NCBI RefSeq assembly: GCF_002154225.1
Contig: NZ_MTSE01000001.1
Span: forward strand, 682,001 to 746,000
DNA: 64,000 nt
Source of the DNA: Hymenobacter crusticola
Lineage (GTDB): Bacteria > Bacteroidota > Bacteroidia > Cytophagales > Hymenobacteraceae
Direction of reading: 5' to 3'
Shown here: piece after piece, positions 41,469-52,000 of the stretch
Layout of the letters: every line of letters starts with the position of its first letter
Numbering within the stretch: the stretch's first letter is position 1
Notes under the pieces: model-generated
Seen by the model: only the letters and a program-made list of their open reading frames with translations
The model's database searches: none
What the model was told of the DNA's origin: nothing
Program-made: the position numbers and the translations under genes

Positions 41469-42080
41469 ATGGTCGCAGAGAAAGAGCCAGAAATGATTTG
41501 TCCTGCCAGCCGCCAAGAGTGGCGCACGTGGCTGCAAGCGCACCATGACACCAAACAATCCGTGTGGCTGGTGTACTACAAAAAGAAAGCGGCTACTCCT
41601 TCTCTTACTTGGAGCGAAGCAGTAGATGAGGCCTTGTGCTTTGGCTGGATCGATAGTCAGGCCAAGCCCATGGACGAAGAAAAATACCGGCAGTTTTTCA
41701 GCCGAAGAAAACCGAAAAGCGGTTGGTCTAAGGTCAACAAGGAAAAAATACAGCGGCTGCTTGCCGAAGGCCAGATGACCCAAGCCGGCCTTGCTTGCAT
41801 TGAGCTGGCCAAACAGAACGGCTCGTGGACACTGCTAGACGAGGTAGAAGCGCTAACGCTACCGGCAGATTTGGAACAGGCGCTTCAACAAAGACCAAAC
41901 GCCAACCGCTATTTTGAAAAGTTAAGCAGAACCGACAAGCGAAATCTGCTGCAATGGCTCGTCTTGGCCAAATGGCCAACAACCCGCCAAAATCGAATTA
42001 CCGAAATCGTAGAGCTAGCCGATCAACAGCTGAAGCCAAAACAGTTTCGTGGACCGAAAGCGGCGTCAAGCGAAGGCTAG
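41469..42080 (+). CDS. YdeI/OmpD-associated family protein
   Basis: The protein has 203 residues. The N-terminal half fits the YdeI-type domain: ICPASRQEWRTWLQAHHDTK, VWLVYYKKKA, SEAVDEALCFGWIDSQAKPM, YRQFFSRRKPKSGWSKVNKE. The C-terminal half is a bacteriocin-protection-like helical domain (RYFEKLSRTDKRNLLQWLV). Members are linked in enterobacteria to resistance to cationic peptides, but the mechanism is unclear. It is a single gene with no obvious partners. No signal peptide. Confidence 0.85.
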   Translation: MVAEKEPEMICPASRQEWRTWLQAHHDTKQSVWLVYYKKKAATPSLTWSEAVDEALCFGWIDSQAKPMDEEKYRQFFSRRKPKSGWSKVNKEKIQRLLAEGQMTQAGLACIELAKQNGSWTLLDEVEALTLPADLEQALQQRPNANRYFEKLSRTDKRNLLQWLVLAKWPTTRQNRITEIVELADQQLKPKQFRGPKAASSEG

Positions 42081-42314
42081 CTATTCCGTTAGCAGTCACC
42101 TCCAACCGCCTAGCTACGCGGATGCGCAGGGTCTAGGCCACTGGAATATTGATCAGCCTGCGCTGCTTTTATACGCTCTATCGTTTGTCTCTCTTTTTCA
42201 TCAAGGATAATATTACTATCGAATCTGATTATAGGATAAGTCAGACGCCTAGGAATTGCTAGCTTTACTCAGCGGCTACTTGCCCTGACTTTCCACTCTG
42301 TATTATTGCTTTTT

Positions 42315-45300
42315 ATGCGCATTTCTACACTTGTTGGCCGCGCCGGCTGGCTAGTTGGGTTATTACTTGCAAGTTTATTTCAAGAAGTACCTGCCGTAGC
42401 GCAAACTGCTGCCAAAGTAGTTGGCCCACCCCCGAGTCGGCCGTTCCAGTTTGTGGCCAATCGAAATCAGTGGGACAAGCCGGTGCTATTTGCCGCCGAT
42501 GTACCGGGTGGCCGCTTATTCATGGAGCAAGGGCGTCTTACTCAGGTGCTCTACGATGTTAAAGCTGTGGCCGCGCACCACGAAAGCGCCGCTGCGCACG
42601 CAGAGCAGCGGATCAAGGCCCATGCCTACTCCGTCACGTTTGAAGGCGCTAACCAGGCGGCTTTGGTGCAAGGAGAGGCGGCAACCGGCGACGTCACGAA
42701 TTACTTCATCGGCAACGACCCGCAGCACTGGGCTAGCCAAGTGCCTTCCTACGGCGAAGTACGCTACCAGGAACTATACAAAGGCACCAACCTGCGTTTC
42801 TATACCCACAAAAATACGCTGGAGTACGACTTTGAGCTAGCTCCCGCCGCCGACCCGCGCCTGATCCGGTTGCGCTACGATGGGCAGCAGCAAGTGCGCG
42901 TCGTGGATGGGGCGTTGCACATCATCACCTCAGTAGGGGAAGTACTAGAGCAGCGGCCCTATGCGTACCAGAAAATAGGCGACCGATCAGTACCCGTGGC
43001 GTGCGAATACGCGCTGGACCCCAACGGCAGCACCGTTTCGTTCCGCTTGCCCAAGGGCTATAATTCGGCTTTGCCTCTCGTTATCGACCCAGTGCTGGTG
43101 TACTCGACCTACTCTGGTTCAGTCGCGACCAACTGGGGATATTCGGCCACCTACGACGACCAGGGCAACCTTTACTGCGGCAGCGTGGCTTTCAGCATTG
43201 GCTACCCAACGAGCGTGGGTGCTTACAGCGTCATGTTTAGCGGCTTGCGCGACATCACCATCACGAAGTTTGACCCAAAGGCCTCAGGTGCGGCGAGTCG
43301 TGTGTACTCCACCTACCTAGGGGGCAGCGGCGAAGAACATCCGCACAGCTTGCTAGTCGACCACGCGGGCAACCTGCTTATCTACGGTTCTACCTCCTCC
43401 AACAACTTTCCGACCACCGCCGGGGCTTATAGTCGTGTGCTCAAAGGCGACGCCGATATCATCGTTACGAAGTTGAACCCGACGGGGACAGCGCTGGTAG
43501 CTTCCACTTACCTAGGTGGCAGCTCCACCGATGGGCAACTGCCAGATTACTCCTTCGGCAACGTATTGTCGCGCAACTTCGGGGACTCGTTCCGCGGCGA
43601 CATCACGACCGACAGCCAGGACAATGTATACGTAGCTTCCTCTACCATCTCTGCTGATTTTCCGGTAGTTGGCGGTTTTCAAACCACCTTGCAAGGTCCG
43701 CGCGACGCCGTTGTACTAAAGCTAGCTAGTAGCCTTGGCGCTATCGAGTGGAGCACGTTTCTGGGTGGCACGAGCCAAGACGCTGCGTACTCCATTCAGC
43801 TGGATGGCAACAACAACGTATTTGTGAGCGGCGGCACAACGAGCACAAACTTTCCGGGCGTAACGAACGGGTACAAAGCCGTTTACCAGGGCGGAAGTAC
43901 CGACGGCTTTGTGGCGCGCATCACGGCTAACGGCCGGACGCTAACGCAGGCTACCTACCTAGGTACCAATGACTACGATCAGGCGTACTTTGTGCAGCTC
44001 GACCGGCAGGGGGAGGTGTACGTGTATGGGCAGACCAGCGGCGCTTACCCCGTCACGCCGGGCCTGTACGTTAACCCAAACAGCCGGCAGTTTATTCATA
44101 AGCTTAGCCCGGAGCTCACCGCGTCGCGCTTTTCCACAGTTATTGGCAACGGAAACGCGTCGGGCTCGCTCACCAACATTTCGCCCACGGCGTTTTTGGT
44201 GAATGACTGCGGGCAAATTCTGCTCTCGGGTTACGGCGCCTACATTTCCGACATGCCCACCACACCCGATGCTATTCAGCTCAAACCCACAAACCCGTCG
44301 GGTAGCTCCAGCGTCAACGGCGACTTTTACCTCATGCAGCTGTCGGCCGACGTAAAGCAGCTACTCTACGGAACGTACTTCGGCAACGGCACGCTCCACG
44401 TCGATGGAGGCGCTTCCCGCTTTGATAAGCGCGGAGTCATTTATCAAACGGTTTGTTCCGGTACGGGGTCATTCTATCCGCTGGTGCCCGTCACACCCAA
44501 CGCCTGGGCCACTACCTATGGCAATACGGCCGGTCGGAATGCTGTAGCGTTCAAGCTGGATGTATTGCAGCTGAGCGCCGATTTCGTTTCCTCTACTACC
44601 CCCGCGGGCCCGCGCGTGACGAGCGGCTGCGCGCCGCTGCGTATGTACTTCCGGCCTACTACTGCTTCTGGCGGTGTAAGCTGGGATTTTGGTAACGGGC
44701 AGACATCAACGGCCACTGGTACGGTATCGACCTTGTACACAACGCCGGGTAGCTACCCCGTGCGCCTCACCGTCACGGATCCGAATGGGTGCTTACAAAG
44801 TGCCACCATCGTCGATACGATCAAAGTGTATGGCTTGCCGCGTTCCGCCGCCGGCGCAGATCAGCTGATCTGCGCCGGTAGCACTACTACGCTTACTGTT
44901 GCCGATGCTGGGCCAGGCGTGACCTACTCGTGGGCACCCGCTACTGGGCTCAATACCACCACGGGGCGCACTGTAATAGCCTCTCCTAGTGCTACTACAA
45001 CGTATATCGTAACGGCAACGGTGCCTAATGGTTGTATAAACAAAGACACCGTAGTGGTAAGACTAGACCCTACTGCACAAATCTCTCTTGGTCCTACTCG
45101 CACCATTTGTCCTGATGCCTCCGTTACACTTTCGGTGTCGCCAACTATTGCCGGCACGTTCACTTGGTCGCCAGCTACAGGTCTAAATACCACGTCGGGG
45201 CCAAGTGTCATTGCTTCGCCCAAAGTGCCAACGCAATACACGGTGCGGGCCAACGCCACCAATGGTTGCACGAACGAAGCCCGGGTGCAGGTTCTGATTT

Positions 45301-45782
45301 ACGCCCAGCCCAACCTAGCTTTCTCCAACCTGCCCCTAGAGTACGTGAACCGGGACGTACGCTTTCTGAATACGTCGCAGGGCGCAACTAGCTACCTCTG
45401 GGACTTCGGCGACGGTCAAAACAGCTCCGATGCATCGCCGACGCACCGCTACGCTAACCCCGGCACGTACGCCATCAAAATGACCGCCTTTTACGGAAAC
45501 GGCTGCCAGAAAGAAATCGCACAGTCGATTACCATCCGCGACGTCTTTGTCCCGAACATCATCACGCCCAATGATGACGGGCTAAACGACCATTTCGTAC
45601 CGCAGGTAAGTACCCAGCCTGTGCTGCTGAAGATGTATAATCGGTGGGGAAAACAGGTGTTTGAAAACGCGAACTACACCGGCGGCTGGGGCGATTCGAC
45701 AACTCCAGTAGGCACATACTACTACCAGATCCTAACCAAAACGGGCGAGTCGTGGAAAGGCTGGCTGCAAGTGAACCGCTAG
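42315..45782 (+). CDS. Large secreted T9SS-type protein with SBBP and PKD repeats and CHU_C sorting domain
   Basis: The protein has 1155 residues with a signal peptide (VGRAGWLVGLLLASLF, then AVAQ). Residues about 35-245 form a DUF7948-type domain (FQFVANRNQWDKPVLFAADV). From about 250 to 720 are SBBP beta-propeller-like repeats (STYLGGSGEEHPHSLLVD, VASTYLGGSSTDG, FSTFLGGTSQDAAYSIQLD-like). A PKD domain is near 788 (VSWDFGNGQTS), followed by two tandem repeats sharing SWAPATGLNTT/TWSPATGLNTT, a second PKD near 1027 (YLWDFGDGQNSS), and from about 1077 a gliding-motility-associated C-terminal domain (FVPNIITPNDDGLND, YNRWGKQVFEN). It should be exported by T9SS to the cell surface. A perfect 28-bp palindrome lies inside at 44851. 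Confidence 0.9.
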   Translation: MRISTLVGRAGWLVGLLLASLFQEVPAVAQTAAKVVGPPPSRPFQFVANRNQWDKPVLFAADVPGGRLFMEQGRLTQVLYDVKAVAAHHESAAAHAEQRIKAHAYSVTFEGANQAALVQGEAATGDVTNYFIGNDPQHWASQVPSYGEVRYQELYKGTNLRFYTHKNTLEYDFELAPAADPRLIRLRYDGQQQVRVVDGALHIITSVGEVLEQRPYAYQKIGDRSVPVACEYALDPNGSTVSFRLPKGYNSALPLVIDPVLVYSTYSGSVATNWGYSATYDDQGNLYCGSVAFSIGYPTSVGAYSVMFSGLRDITITKFDPKASGAASRVYSTYLGGSGEEHPHSLLVDHAGNLLIYGSTSSNNFPTTAGAYSRVLKGDADIIVTKLNPTGTALVASTYLGGSSTDGQLPDYSFGNVLSRNFGDSFRGDITTDSQDNVYVASSTISADFPVVGGFQTTLQGPRDAVVLKLASSLGAIEWSTFLGGTSQDAAYSIQLDGNNNVFVSGGTTSTNFPGVTNGYKAVYQGGSTDGFVARITANGRTLTQATYLGTNDYDQAYFVQLDRQGEVYVYGQTSGAYPVTPGLYVNPNSRQFIHKLSPELTASRFSTVIGNGNASGSLTNISPTAFLVNDCGQILLSGYGAYISDMPTTPDAIQLKPTNPSGSSSVNGDFYLMQLSADVKQLLYGTYFGNGTLHVDGGASRFDKRGVIYQTVCSGTGSFYPLVPVTPNAWATTYGNTAGRNAVAFKLDVLQLSADFVSSTTPAGPRVTSGCAPLRMYFRPTTASGGVSWDFGNGQTSTATGTVSTLYTTPGSYPVRLTVTDPNGCLQSATIVDTIKVYGLPRSAAGADQLICAGSTTTLTVADAGPGVTYSWAPATGLNTTTGRTVIASPSATTTYIVTATVPNGCINKDTVVVRLDPTAQISLGPTRTICPDASVTLSVSPTIAGTFTWSPATGLNTTSGPSVIASPKVPTQYTVRANATNGCTNEARVQVLIYAQPNLAFSNLPLEYVNRDVRFLNTSQGATSYLWDFGDGQNSSDASPTHRYANPGTYAIKMTAFYGNGCQKEIAQSITIRDVFVPNIITPNDDGLNDHFVPQVSTQPVLLKMYNRWGKQVFENANYTGGWGDSTTPVGTYYYQILTKTGESWKGWLQVNR

Positions 45783-45822
45783 CCTAGGCTCCGCGTTGGC
45801 AAATCAGAAATAAACCTAGCAC

Positions 45823-45854
45823 AAAAAAAGCCCCGGCAAATGCCGGGGCTTTTC
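45823..45854. terminator. Bidirectional rho-independent terminator
   Basis: AGCCCCGGCA pairs with TGCCGGGGCT around a 2-nt loop, with an A7 run before and a T run after, between two convergent genes. Confidence 0.9.
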
Positions 45855-45883
45855 GCTGGGTGGGCGACGTGGGAATTTTTAGG

Positions 45884-46285
45884 TTAGTTGGTGCTGAGCC
45901 AAGCAGTAGCTTCGCGCCGGCACGTAAAGTAGTTGAACTCTATTTGCTTAGGTGGTAACGCTCTTACTGCGAGTAGATTACCAACCTGGTACTGGTATTG
46001 ACCTTCCGAAACAACCGCCGCGATGAAAATGGGATAGCGCAGCGAAGTACTCAGCTGTTGCACCAGAGGACCTAGCAGCCACTGTTCGGCGTCGTCGGTG
46101 GGAGGGGCGTTGCGCTTCAGATCGAGCAGAAGCTTCGCGACTTGCTCTTGCTGCATGGTTTGCAGTGCCTGTTGATATGCTTGCTCAAAGCCCGCTTCTA
46201 GGCTCAGCGCGTTGTAGCGCAGGCGTAGCGTGGCCGTATCCGAATGATAGATGAGCGAGGCATTCGGCGTTTGGTACAAAGTCAT
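45884..46285 (-). CDS. Conserved hypothetical protein
   Basis: The protein has 133 residues with no signal peptide. The alternating strands and helices (YQTPNASLIYHSDTATLRLR, EQAYQQALQTMQQEQVAKLL, LLDLKRNAPP, YPIFIAAVVSEGQYQYQVG) resemble the SpoIIAA/STAS-like small proteins of Bacteroidota, but I would not assign it firmly. It is a single gene on the minus strand between two plus-strand genes, and is convergent with the large secreted protein gene. Confidence 0.6.
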   Translation of the reverse strand: MTLYQTPNASLIYHSDTATLRLRYNALSLEAGFEQAYQQALQTMQQEQVAKLLLDLKRNAPPTDDAEQWLLGPLVQQLSTSLRYPIFIAAVVSEGQYQYQVGNLLAVRALPPKQIEFNYFTCRREATAWLSTN

Positions 46286-46491
46286 TTGCAGGGAGAAGCA
46301 AAGCCAGCAAGCCGGCGCAACGGTGTGTGAAGAGCTAGGTGGGAGCGGTAGAATGACAGAACAAGGGCATTGTACGCAAATCTTCGCCTAATAGGTTGCG
46401 CTTAACCGCATAAAAAAGTTCTATTTTCTTTAAAAAGTCATAGCATCAGGCGGTTGAAGAATTGAGCATCAGCTAGCTGCCTAGGTTTGCG

Positions 46492-46499
46492 TACCTTTG
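46492..46499 (+). promoter_or_regulatory. Bacteroidota -7 promoter box
   Basis: TACCTTTG matches TAnnTTTG exactly, 17 bp upstream of the RND transporter start codon. No well-spaced -33 box is obvious. Confidence 0.45.
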
Positions 46500-46516
46500 C
46501 TCCATTTTAGCGGCCT

Positions 46517-48949
46517 ATGTGGAGTAAACTTGCCTTATTCGTCATCAAGCAGCGGCGCTTCTTGCTGCTCCTGCTAGCGGTCATCACGGTGTTTATGGCC
46601 TGGAAAGCTAAGGACGTAGAAATGACCTACGACTTCGCCCAAGTGGTAAGTCCCGACGACCCGGAGATGGTCTACTTCCAGCGCTTTAAGAAAACATTTG
46701 GCGAAGACGGCAACGTGCTGGTGCTCGGCTTGCAAGACAGCAGCATCTACCGCCTTGGCAATTTTACCGAGCTGCGTGCCCTCACCGACACCCTGACGAA
46801 GGTAAAAGGTGTCAACGGCGTGCTCTCGGTCACTAGGCTTATTGCCTTGGGCAAAGACACGGCGAAGCAACAATTTGTAGCGCACCCCATTTTTCAAAAA
46901 TTTCCCGAGACGCAGGGGCAGCTCGACAGCCTAATGCGGGTGGTAAATCGGCTGGAGTTTTACAAGGGCCAGCTCATTAGCTCCACCACCGGCGCTACGC
47001 TGCTCGCCCTCACCATGGACCCGGCCTACCTGAACTCGTCGCGGCGGCAAGCGGTGATGAACGAAATCCTAGGCCATGCCGAGCGTTTCACACAGAAAAC
47101 TGGTATTCGGCTGCATTACGCGGGCTTGCCCTATGTGCGCTCTACCATGACCTCGAAGGTGGCGGGCGAAATGAAGTTCTTCGTGATGCTGACCATCCTG
47201 GTGATGGGCGTTACGCTCCTGACGTTTTTCCGCACGTGGTCGGCGGTGCTGTTTCCGCTGCTGGTAGTAGCCGTGGTGGTTATTTGGTGTGTGGGCTCGA
47301 TGGTGCTGTTTGGTTTCAAAATCAACCTGCTTACGGGCCTGATACCTAGCATTCTGATTGTTATCAGCATCCCGAACTGCACGTACCTGCTCTCGCGCTA
47401 CCACTACGACTTCCGCAAATCGGGCAACCAAGTGCTGGCCATGACGCGCGTTATCCGCAAAATTGGCCTCGTAACGCTGATGAACAACACCACGACGGCC
47501 ATCGGCTTTTTCGTGTTTTGCTTCACCAACATTGCTATTCTTTACCAGTTCGGGCTAGTAGCTACAGTCAATATTTTCGCCGCCTTCATCATCTCGTTTA
47601 TCATGATTCCGGCGGTGTTTACCTATCTGCCTCCGCCCACGCCCAAGCAGCTGGAGCACCTCGACGCCAAGCCGTTGACCAAGCTGCTGGAGTTCTTCGA
47701 GCACCTCGTACTCGATAAGCGCGCTACGGTGTACGTGGCTGCCGTCGTGATGGTGGGGCTGTCGCTGCTAGGTATTTCGAAGGTGAAATCGGTGGCGTAC
47801 ATGGTGGACGACCTGCCGAAAGACAGCTCTGTAAACAGCGACCTGAAGTTCTTCGAGCAGCATTTCAATGGCATCATGCCCCTAGAAATCGTGGTGGACA
47901 CGGGCAAAAAGCGCGGCATTTTCAAGCTGAAGAACCTCGAAAAAATCGACCGGTTTGAGGCGTTCTTGCGCACCCAACCAGTACTCACCACGCCAGTCAG
48001 CATCGTCACGTTCCTGAAAGCGGCTACCCAAGCGTTCTACAACGACAACCCCGAGTACTACCGCCTGCCCGATAATTCGGAGAAAAACTTCGTGCTGAGC
48101 TACCTAGCTAAAGCGCAGGCTACTGGCGCCGGCAATGCCAAACTGCTCCGTTCTTTCGTAGATTCGACGGGACAGAAGGCGCGCATCTCGCTCAAAATCG
48201 CCGACATCGGCTCGCGCAACCTCGATACGCTGCTCACCCACCAGATTCAGCCCCAGATCAAGGAAATCTTCAACGGCACGGGCATGGATGTGAAGCTGAC
48301 GGGTACCACCATCATCTTCACCAAAGGCAATGAGTTTCTGATTAACACCTTGAAAGAAAGCCTGTTTTGGGCCTTTGGTTTGGTGGGACTGGTGGTGTTG
48401 CTGCTGTTCCGCTCCATTCGGGCGGTGTTCTTCACGCTGCTGCCAAACCTTGTCACGCTCTTGCTCACGGGCGGGCTAATGGGTTTCTTCGGCATCCCGC
48501 TGAAGCCTAGCACGGCTCTCATTTTCAGCATTGCCCTCGGTATCGACGGCGACAACTCCATTCACTTGCTGGCTAAGTTTCGGCAGGAGCTAGCCGTGAA
48601 CGGTCGGCGCGTGAAAGCCGCTATCCGCACTACGCTGAGCGAGGCGGGAACCAGTATGCTCTATACCAGCATTACGTTGTTCCTGGGGTTTGCGGTGTTT
48701 GCTTTCTCCGAGTTCGGCGGCACCAAGGCCCTAGGTCTACTGATGTCGGCTAGCTTGCTGATTACGAACTTCTCCAACCTGATTTTGTTGCCCTGCTTGC
48801 TCGTTACCTTCGAGCACGGCAAGGACGAGGAAATCGACAAATCTATGCTGCGCCACTACGACGACGATTACCACGAGGAAGACGACGACACTGAACTCAA
48901 CCTCAACCGCATGACCGTGAAGCGGCTGGGTGACGCACCGAGTGCCTAA
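46517..48949 (+). CDS. RND/MMPL-family transporter
   Basis: The protein has 810 residues. The layout is TM1, a large periplasmic loop (40-215), five more TM helices, a second loop (about 410-600), then TM7-12, as in the MMPL/patched type of RND protein. Repeated halves carry the RND helix motifs (MKFFVMLTILVMGVTLLTFF, LGIDGDNSIHLLAKFRQEL in the second half). Such permeases export lipids, hopanoids or drugs by proton motive force; the HpnN-like lipid exporters are close in architecture. The substrate is unknown. No membrane-fusion or outer-membrane partner lies nearby. The acidic C-terminal tail (HYDDDYHEEDDDTE) is soluble. Confidence 0.88.
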   Translation: MWSKLALFVIKQRRFLLLLLAVITVFMAWKAKDVEMTYDFAQVVSPDDPEMVYFQRFKKTFGEDGNVLVLGLQDSSIYRLGNFTELRALTDTLTKVKGVNGVLSVTRLIALGKDTAKQQFVAHPIFQKFPETQGQLDSLMRVVNRLEFYKGQLISSTTGATLLALTMDPAYLNSSRRQAVMNEILGHAERFTQKTGIRLHYAGLPYVRSTMTSKVAGEMKFFVMLTILVMGVTLLTFFRTWSAVLFPLLVVAVVVIWCVGSMVLFGFKINLLTGLIPSILIVISIPNCTYLLSRYHYDFRKSGNQVLAMTRVIRKIGLVTLMNNTTTAIGFFVFCFTNIAILYQFGLVATVNIFAAFIISFIMIPAVFTYLPPPTPKQLEHLDAKPLTKLLEFFEHLVLDKRATVYVAAVVMVGLSLLGISKVKSVAYMVDDLPKDSSVNSDLKFFEQHFNGIMPLEIVVDTGKKRGIFKLKNLEKIDRFEAFLRTQPVLTTPVSIVTFLKAATQAFYNDNPEYYRLPDNSEKNFVLSYLAKAQATGAGNAKLLRSFVDSTGQKARISLKIADIGSRNLDTLLTHQIQPQIKEIFNGTGMDVKLTGTTIIFTKGNEFLINTLKESLFWAFGLVGLVVLLLFRSIRAVFFTLLPNLVTLLLTGGLMGFFGIPLKPSTALIFSIALGIDGDNSIHLLAKFRQELAVNGRRVKAAIRTTLSEAGTSMLYTSITLFLGFAVFAFSEFGGTKALGLLMSASLLITNFSNLILLPCLLVTFEHGKDEEIDKSMLRHYDDDYHEEDDDTELNLNRMTVKRLGDAPSA

Positions 48950-49016
48950 GTACCAACTCGTTGTGCTTCGACCAGCGCAGCCTGACGGGTTATAGTATAG
49001 CTTTTACTTTCCAACC

Positions 49017-52000
49017 ATGAAATACCCCGAGTTTAAACAGCCGCTCAACTACGCGCAGGTTGGCACCGACATCCTGAAGTGGTGGCAAGAGAACGGCATC
49101 TTTGAGAAGAGCGTGAGCAGCCGCGAGGGGCAGCCTACGTTCGTGTTTTATGAAGGTCCGCCCTCGGCCAACGGCGCGCCCGGCATTCACCACGTGATGG
49201 CCCGGACGGTGAAGGACATCTTCTGCCGCTACCAGACACTGCTCGGCAAGCAAGTGCCCCGCAAAGGGGGCTGGGATACCCACGGCCTACCCATCGAGCT
49301 ACAGGTGGAAAAGGAGCTAGGTATCACGAAGGAGGACATCGGGAAGAAAATCAGCATCGAGGACTACAACCAACGGTGCCGCGAAACCGTGATGCGCTTT
49401 AAGGCGCAGTGGGACGACCTGACTCAGAAAATGGGCTATTGGGTCGACCTCGATGACCCTTACATCACTTTCAAGCCAGAGTACATCGAGAGTTGCTGGG
49501 CGCTGCTGAAGAAGCTCTATGACAAAGGCTTGCTGTACAAGGGCTACACCATTCAGCCGTATTCGCCGGCGGCGGGCACCGGTTTGTCGTCGCACGAGCT
49601 GAACCAGCCCGGCACCTACCACGACGTGAAGGACACCACCATCGTGGCTCAGTTCAAGGTGACGCGTGAGGAGGCTTCGGAGAAGCTGTTTGCTGCCGCT
49701 ACCGATGAGGCTCCGGTGTACATCATGGCCTGGACGACCACGCCGTGGACCCTAGCTGCCAACACCGGCCTAGCCGTGGGCAAGAACATCCGCTATGTAC
49801 TGGTGCGCACCTTCAATCCGTACACGCACGCGCCCATCCACGTGGTGCTGGCGAAGGATTTGGTGAGCCGTTACTTCTCGGAGAAAGGCGCTACGACTTC
49901 GCTGGAAGAGTACCAAGCTGGCGACAAAGTACTGCCTTGGCGCTTAGAAGGCGAGTTCGTGGGCTCCGACCTAGTAGGCATCCACTACGAGCGTCTGTTT
50001 GGCCAAGATCAGGGTTTTCCGGCGTTTGAAGGCGAAGAGCGGGCGTTCCGGGTTATCGTAGGCGACTTCGTGACGACGGAAGACGGTACTGGTATCGTGC
50101 ATATCTCGCCCACCTTCGGTGCCGATGACTTCCGGGCTGCCCAACTCGCAGATATCCCCGCACTGCTCGTGCCAGATGCCGATGGCAAGCTAGGTCCCAT
50201 CGTAGACCGTACGGGCCGCTACGTGCCACAAATGGGCGAATTCGGTGGCCGTTGGGTGAAGAACTACGACGGCCACGACCAGTCTGGCGCCGACTATAAG
50301 ACGCTGGATGAAAGCATCGCCATCAAGATGCGTAAGGCGGGCACGGCCTTCAAAACCGAGAAGTATGAGCACACCTACCCGCACTGCTGGCGGACCGATA
50401 AACCCGTGCTTTACTATCCGCTCGACTCGTGGTTTATCAAGACGACGGCGGTAAAGGACCGGCTCATCGAGCTAAACAAAACCATCAACTGGAAGCCTGA
50501 GAGCACCGGCACCGGGCGCTTCGGCAACTGGCTGGAGAACTTGGTTGACTGGAACCTGAGCCGCTCGCGCTACTGGGGTACACCGTTGCCCATCTGGCGC
50601 ACGCAAGATGGTACGGAGGAAATCTGCATCGGCTCTATCGCAGAGTTGAAGGTGGAGATTGAGAAGGCCATAGCGGCCGAAATCATGACGCACAGTCCGC
50701 TTGGAGAAGGGGACAAGCTCGACCTGCACCGGCCCTACGTCGACGACATCTTCCTGGTGTCGCCGAGCGGGCAGCCCATGTACCGCGAAACTGACCTCAT
50801 CGACGTGTGGTTCGATAGCGGTGCCATGCCCTATGCGCAGTGGCATTACCCGATCGAAAACGCCGAGAAATTCCAGAAGAACTTCCCTGCCGATTACATC
50901 GCTGAAGGCGTCGACCAAACGCGTGGCTGGTTCTTTACCTTGCACGCGCTGGCCGTCATGCTGGAAGATTCGGTGGCGTACAAGAACGTGATTGCCAACG
51001 GCCTCGTGCTCGACAAGAACGGCGAGAAAATGAGCAAAAGTAAGGGCAACGCCGTGGATCCGTTTGCGACCCTAGCCCAGTTTGGCCCCGACGCGACGCG
51101 CTGGTACATGATTGTGAACGCGCCACCGTGGGATAACCTTAAGTTTGATCCAACTGGTGTGACGGAAGTGCAGCGCCGCTTCTTCGGCACGTTGTTCAAC
51201 ACGTACTCGTTCTACGCGCTCTATGCCAACCTCGACGAGTATAGCTACGATGCTGCTTCGGCCGTACCGGCTGCTGAGCGCTCTGAGCTAGACCGGTGGG
51301 TATTGAGCAAGCTGCAGTCGCTCCTGCTGGAAGTACGCGGCCACTACGACAGCTACGACCCCACGAAAGCGGCCCGTGCCATTCAAGATTTCGTAACCGA
51401 TCAGCTCTCTAACTGGTACGTGCGACTCTCTCGTCGCCGCTTCTGGAAAGGCGAACTGACGGCTGATAAGCGCGCTGCTTTCGATACGCTCTACGAATGC
51501 CTCTACGCCGTTGGGCAACTGATGGCGCCTATCGCGCCGTTCTTCGCTGAGTGGCTCTATCAGAACTTGATGGAGGCACAGACGACAGGCGAGAAGGTGG
51601 AATCGGTGCACTTGACGTTGCTGCAAGAAGCGCGCACGGAGCTAATTGACGCGGCGCTAGAAGAGCGTATGGAGCTAGCCCAGCGCATCTCTTCGCTCAC
51701 CCACTCACTGCGGAAGAAGTCGGTGCTGAAGGTGCGCCAGCCGTTACAGCGCATCTTGGTGCCCGTGCTGAACGAGTCGACGCGCGAGCAAGTAGGAAAG
51801 GTGGAAGACTTGATCTGCGCCGAGGTGAACGTGAAGCACGTGGAGTTCCTCGACGATACCAGCGGTGTACTAGTGAAGTCGGTGAAGCCCAACTTCAAGC
51901 GCCTAGGCCAGCAGTACGGTCCGAAGCTGAAGGTAGTGGGTGCCCGCATCCAGCAGATGACGCCAGAGGAAATCACGCAGCTGGAAAAGCTAGGGTCTCT

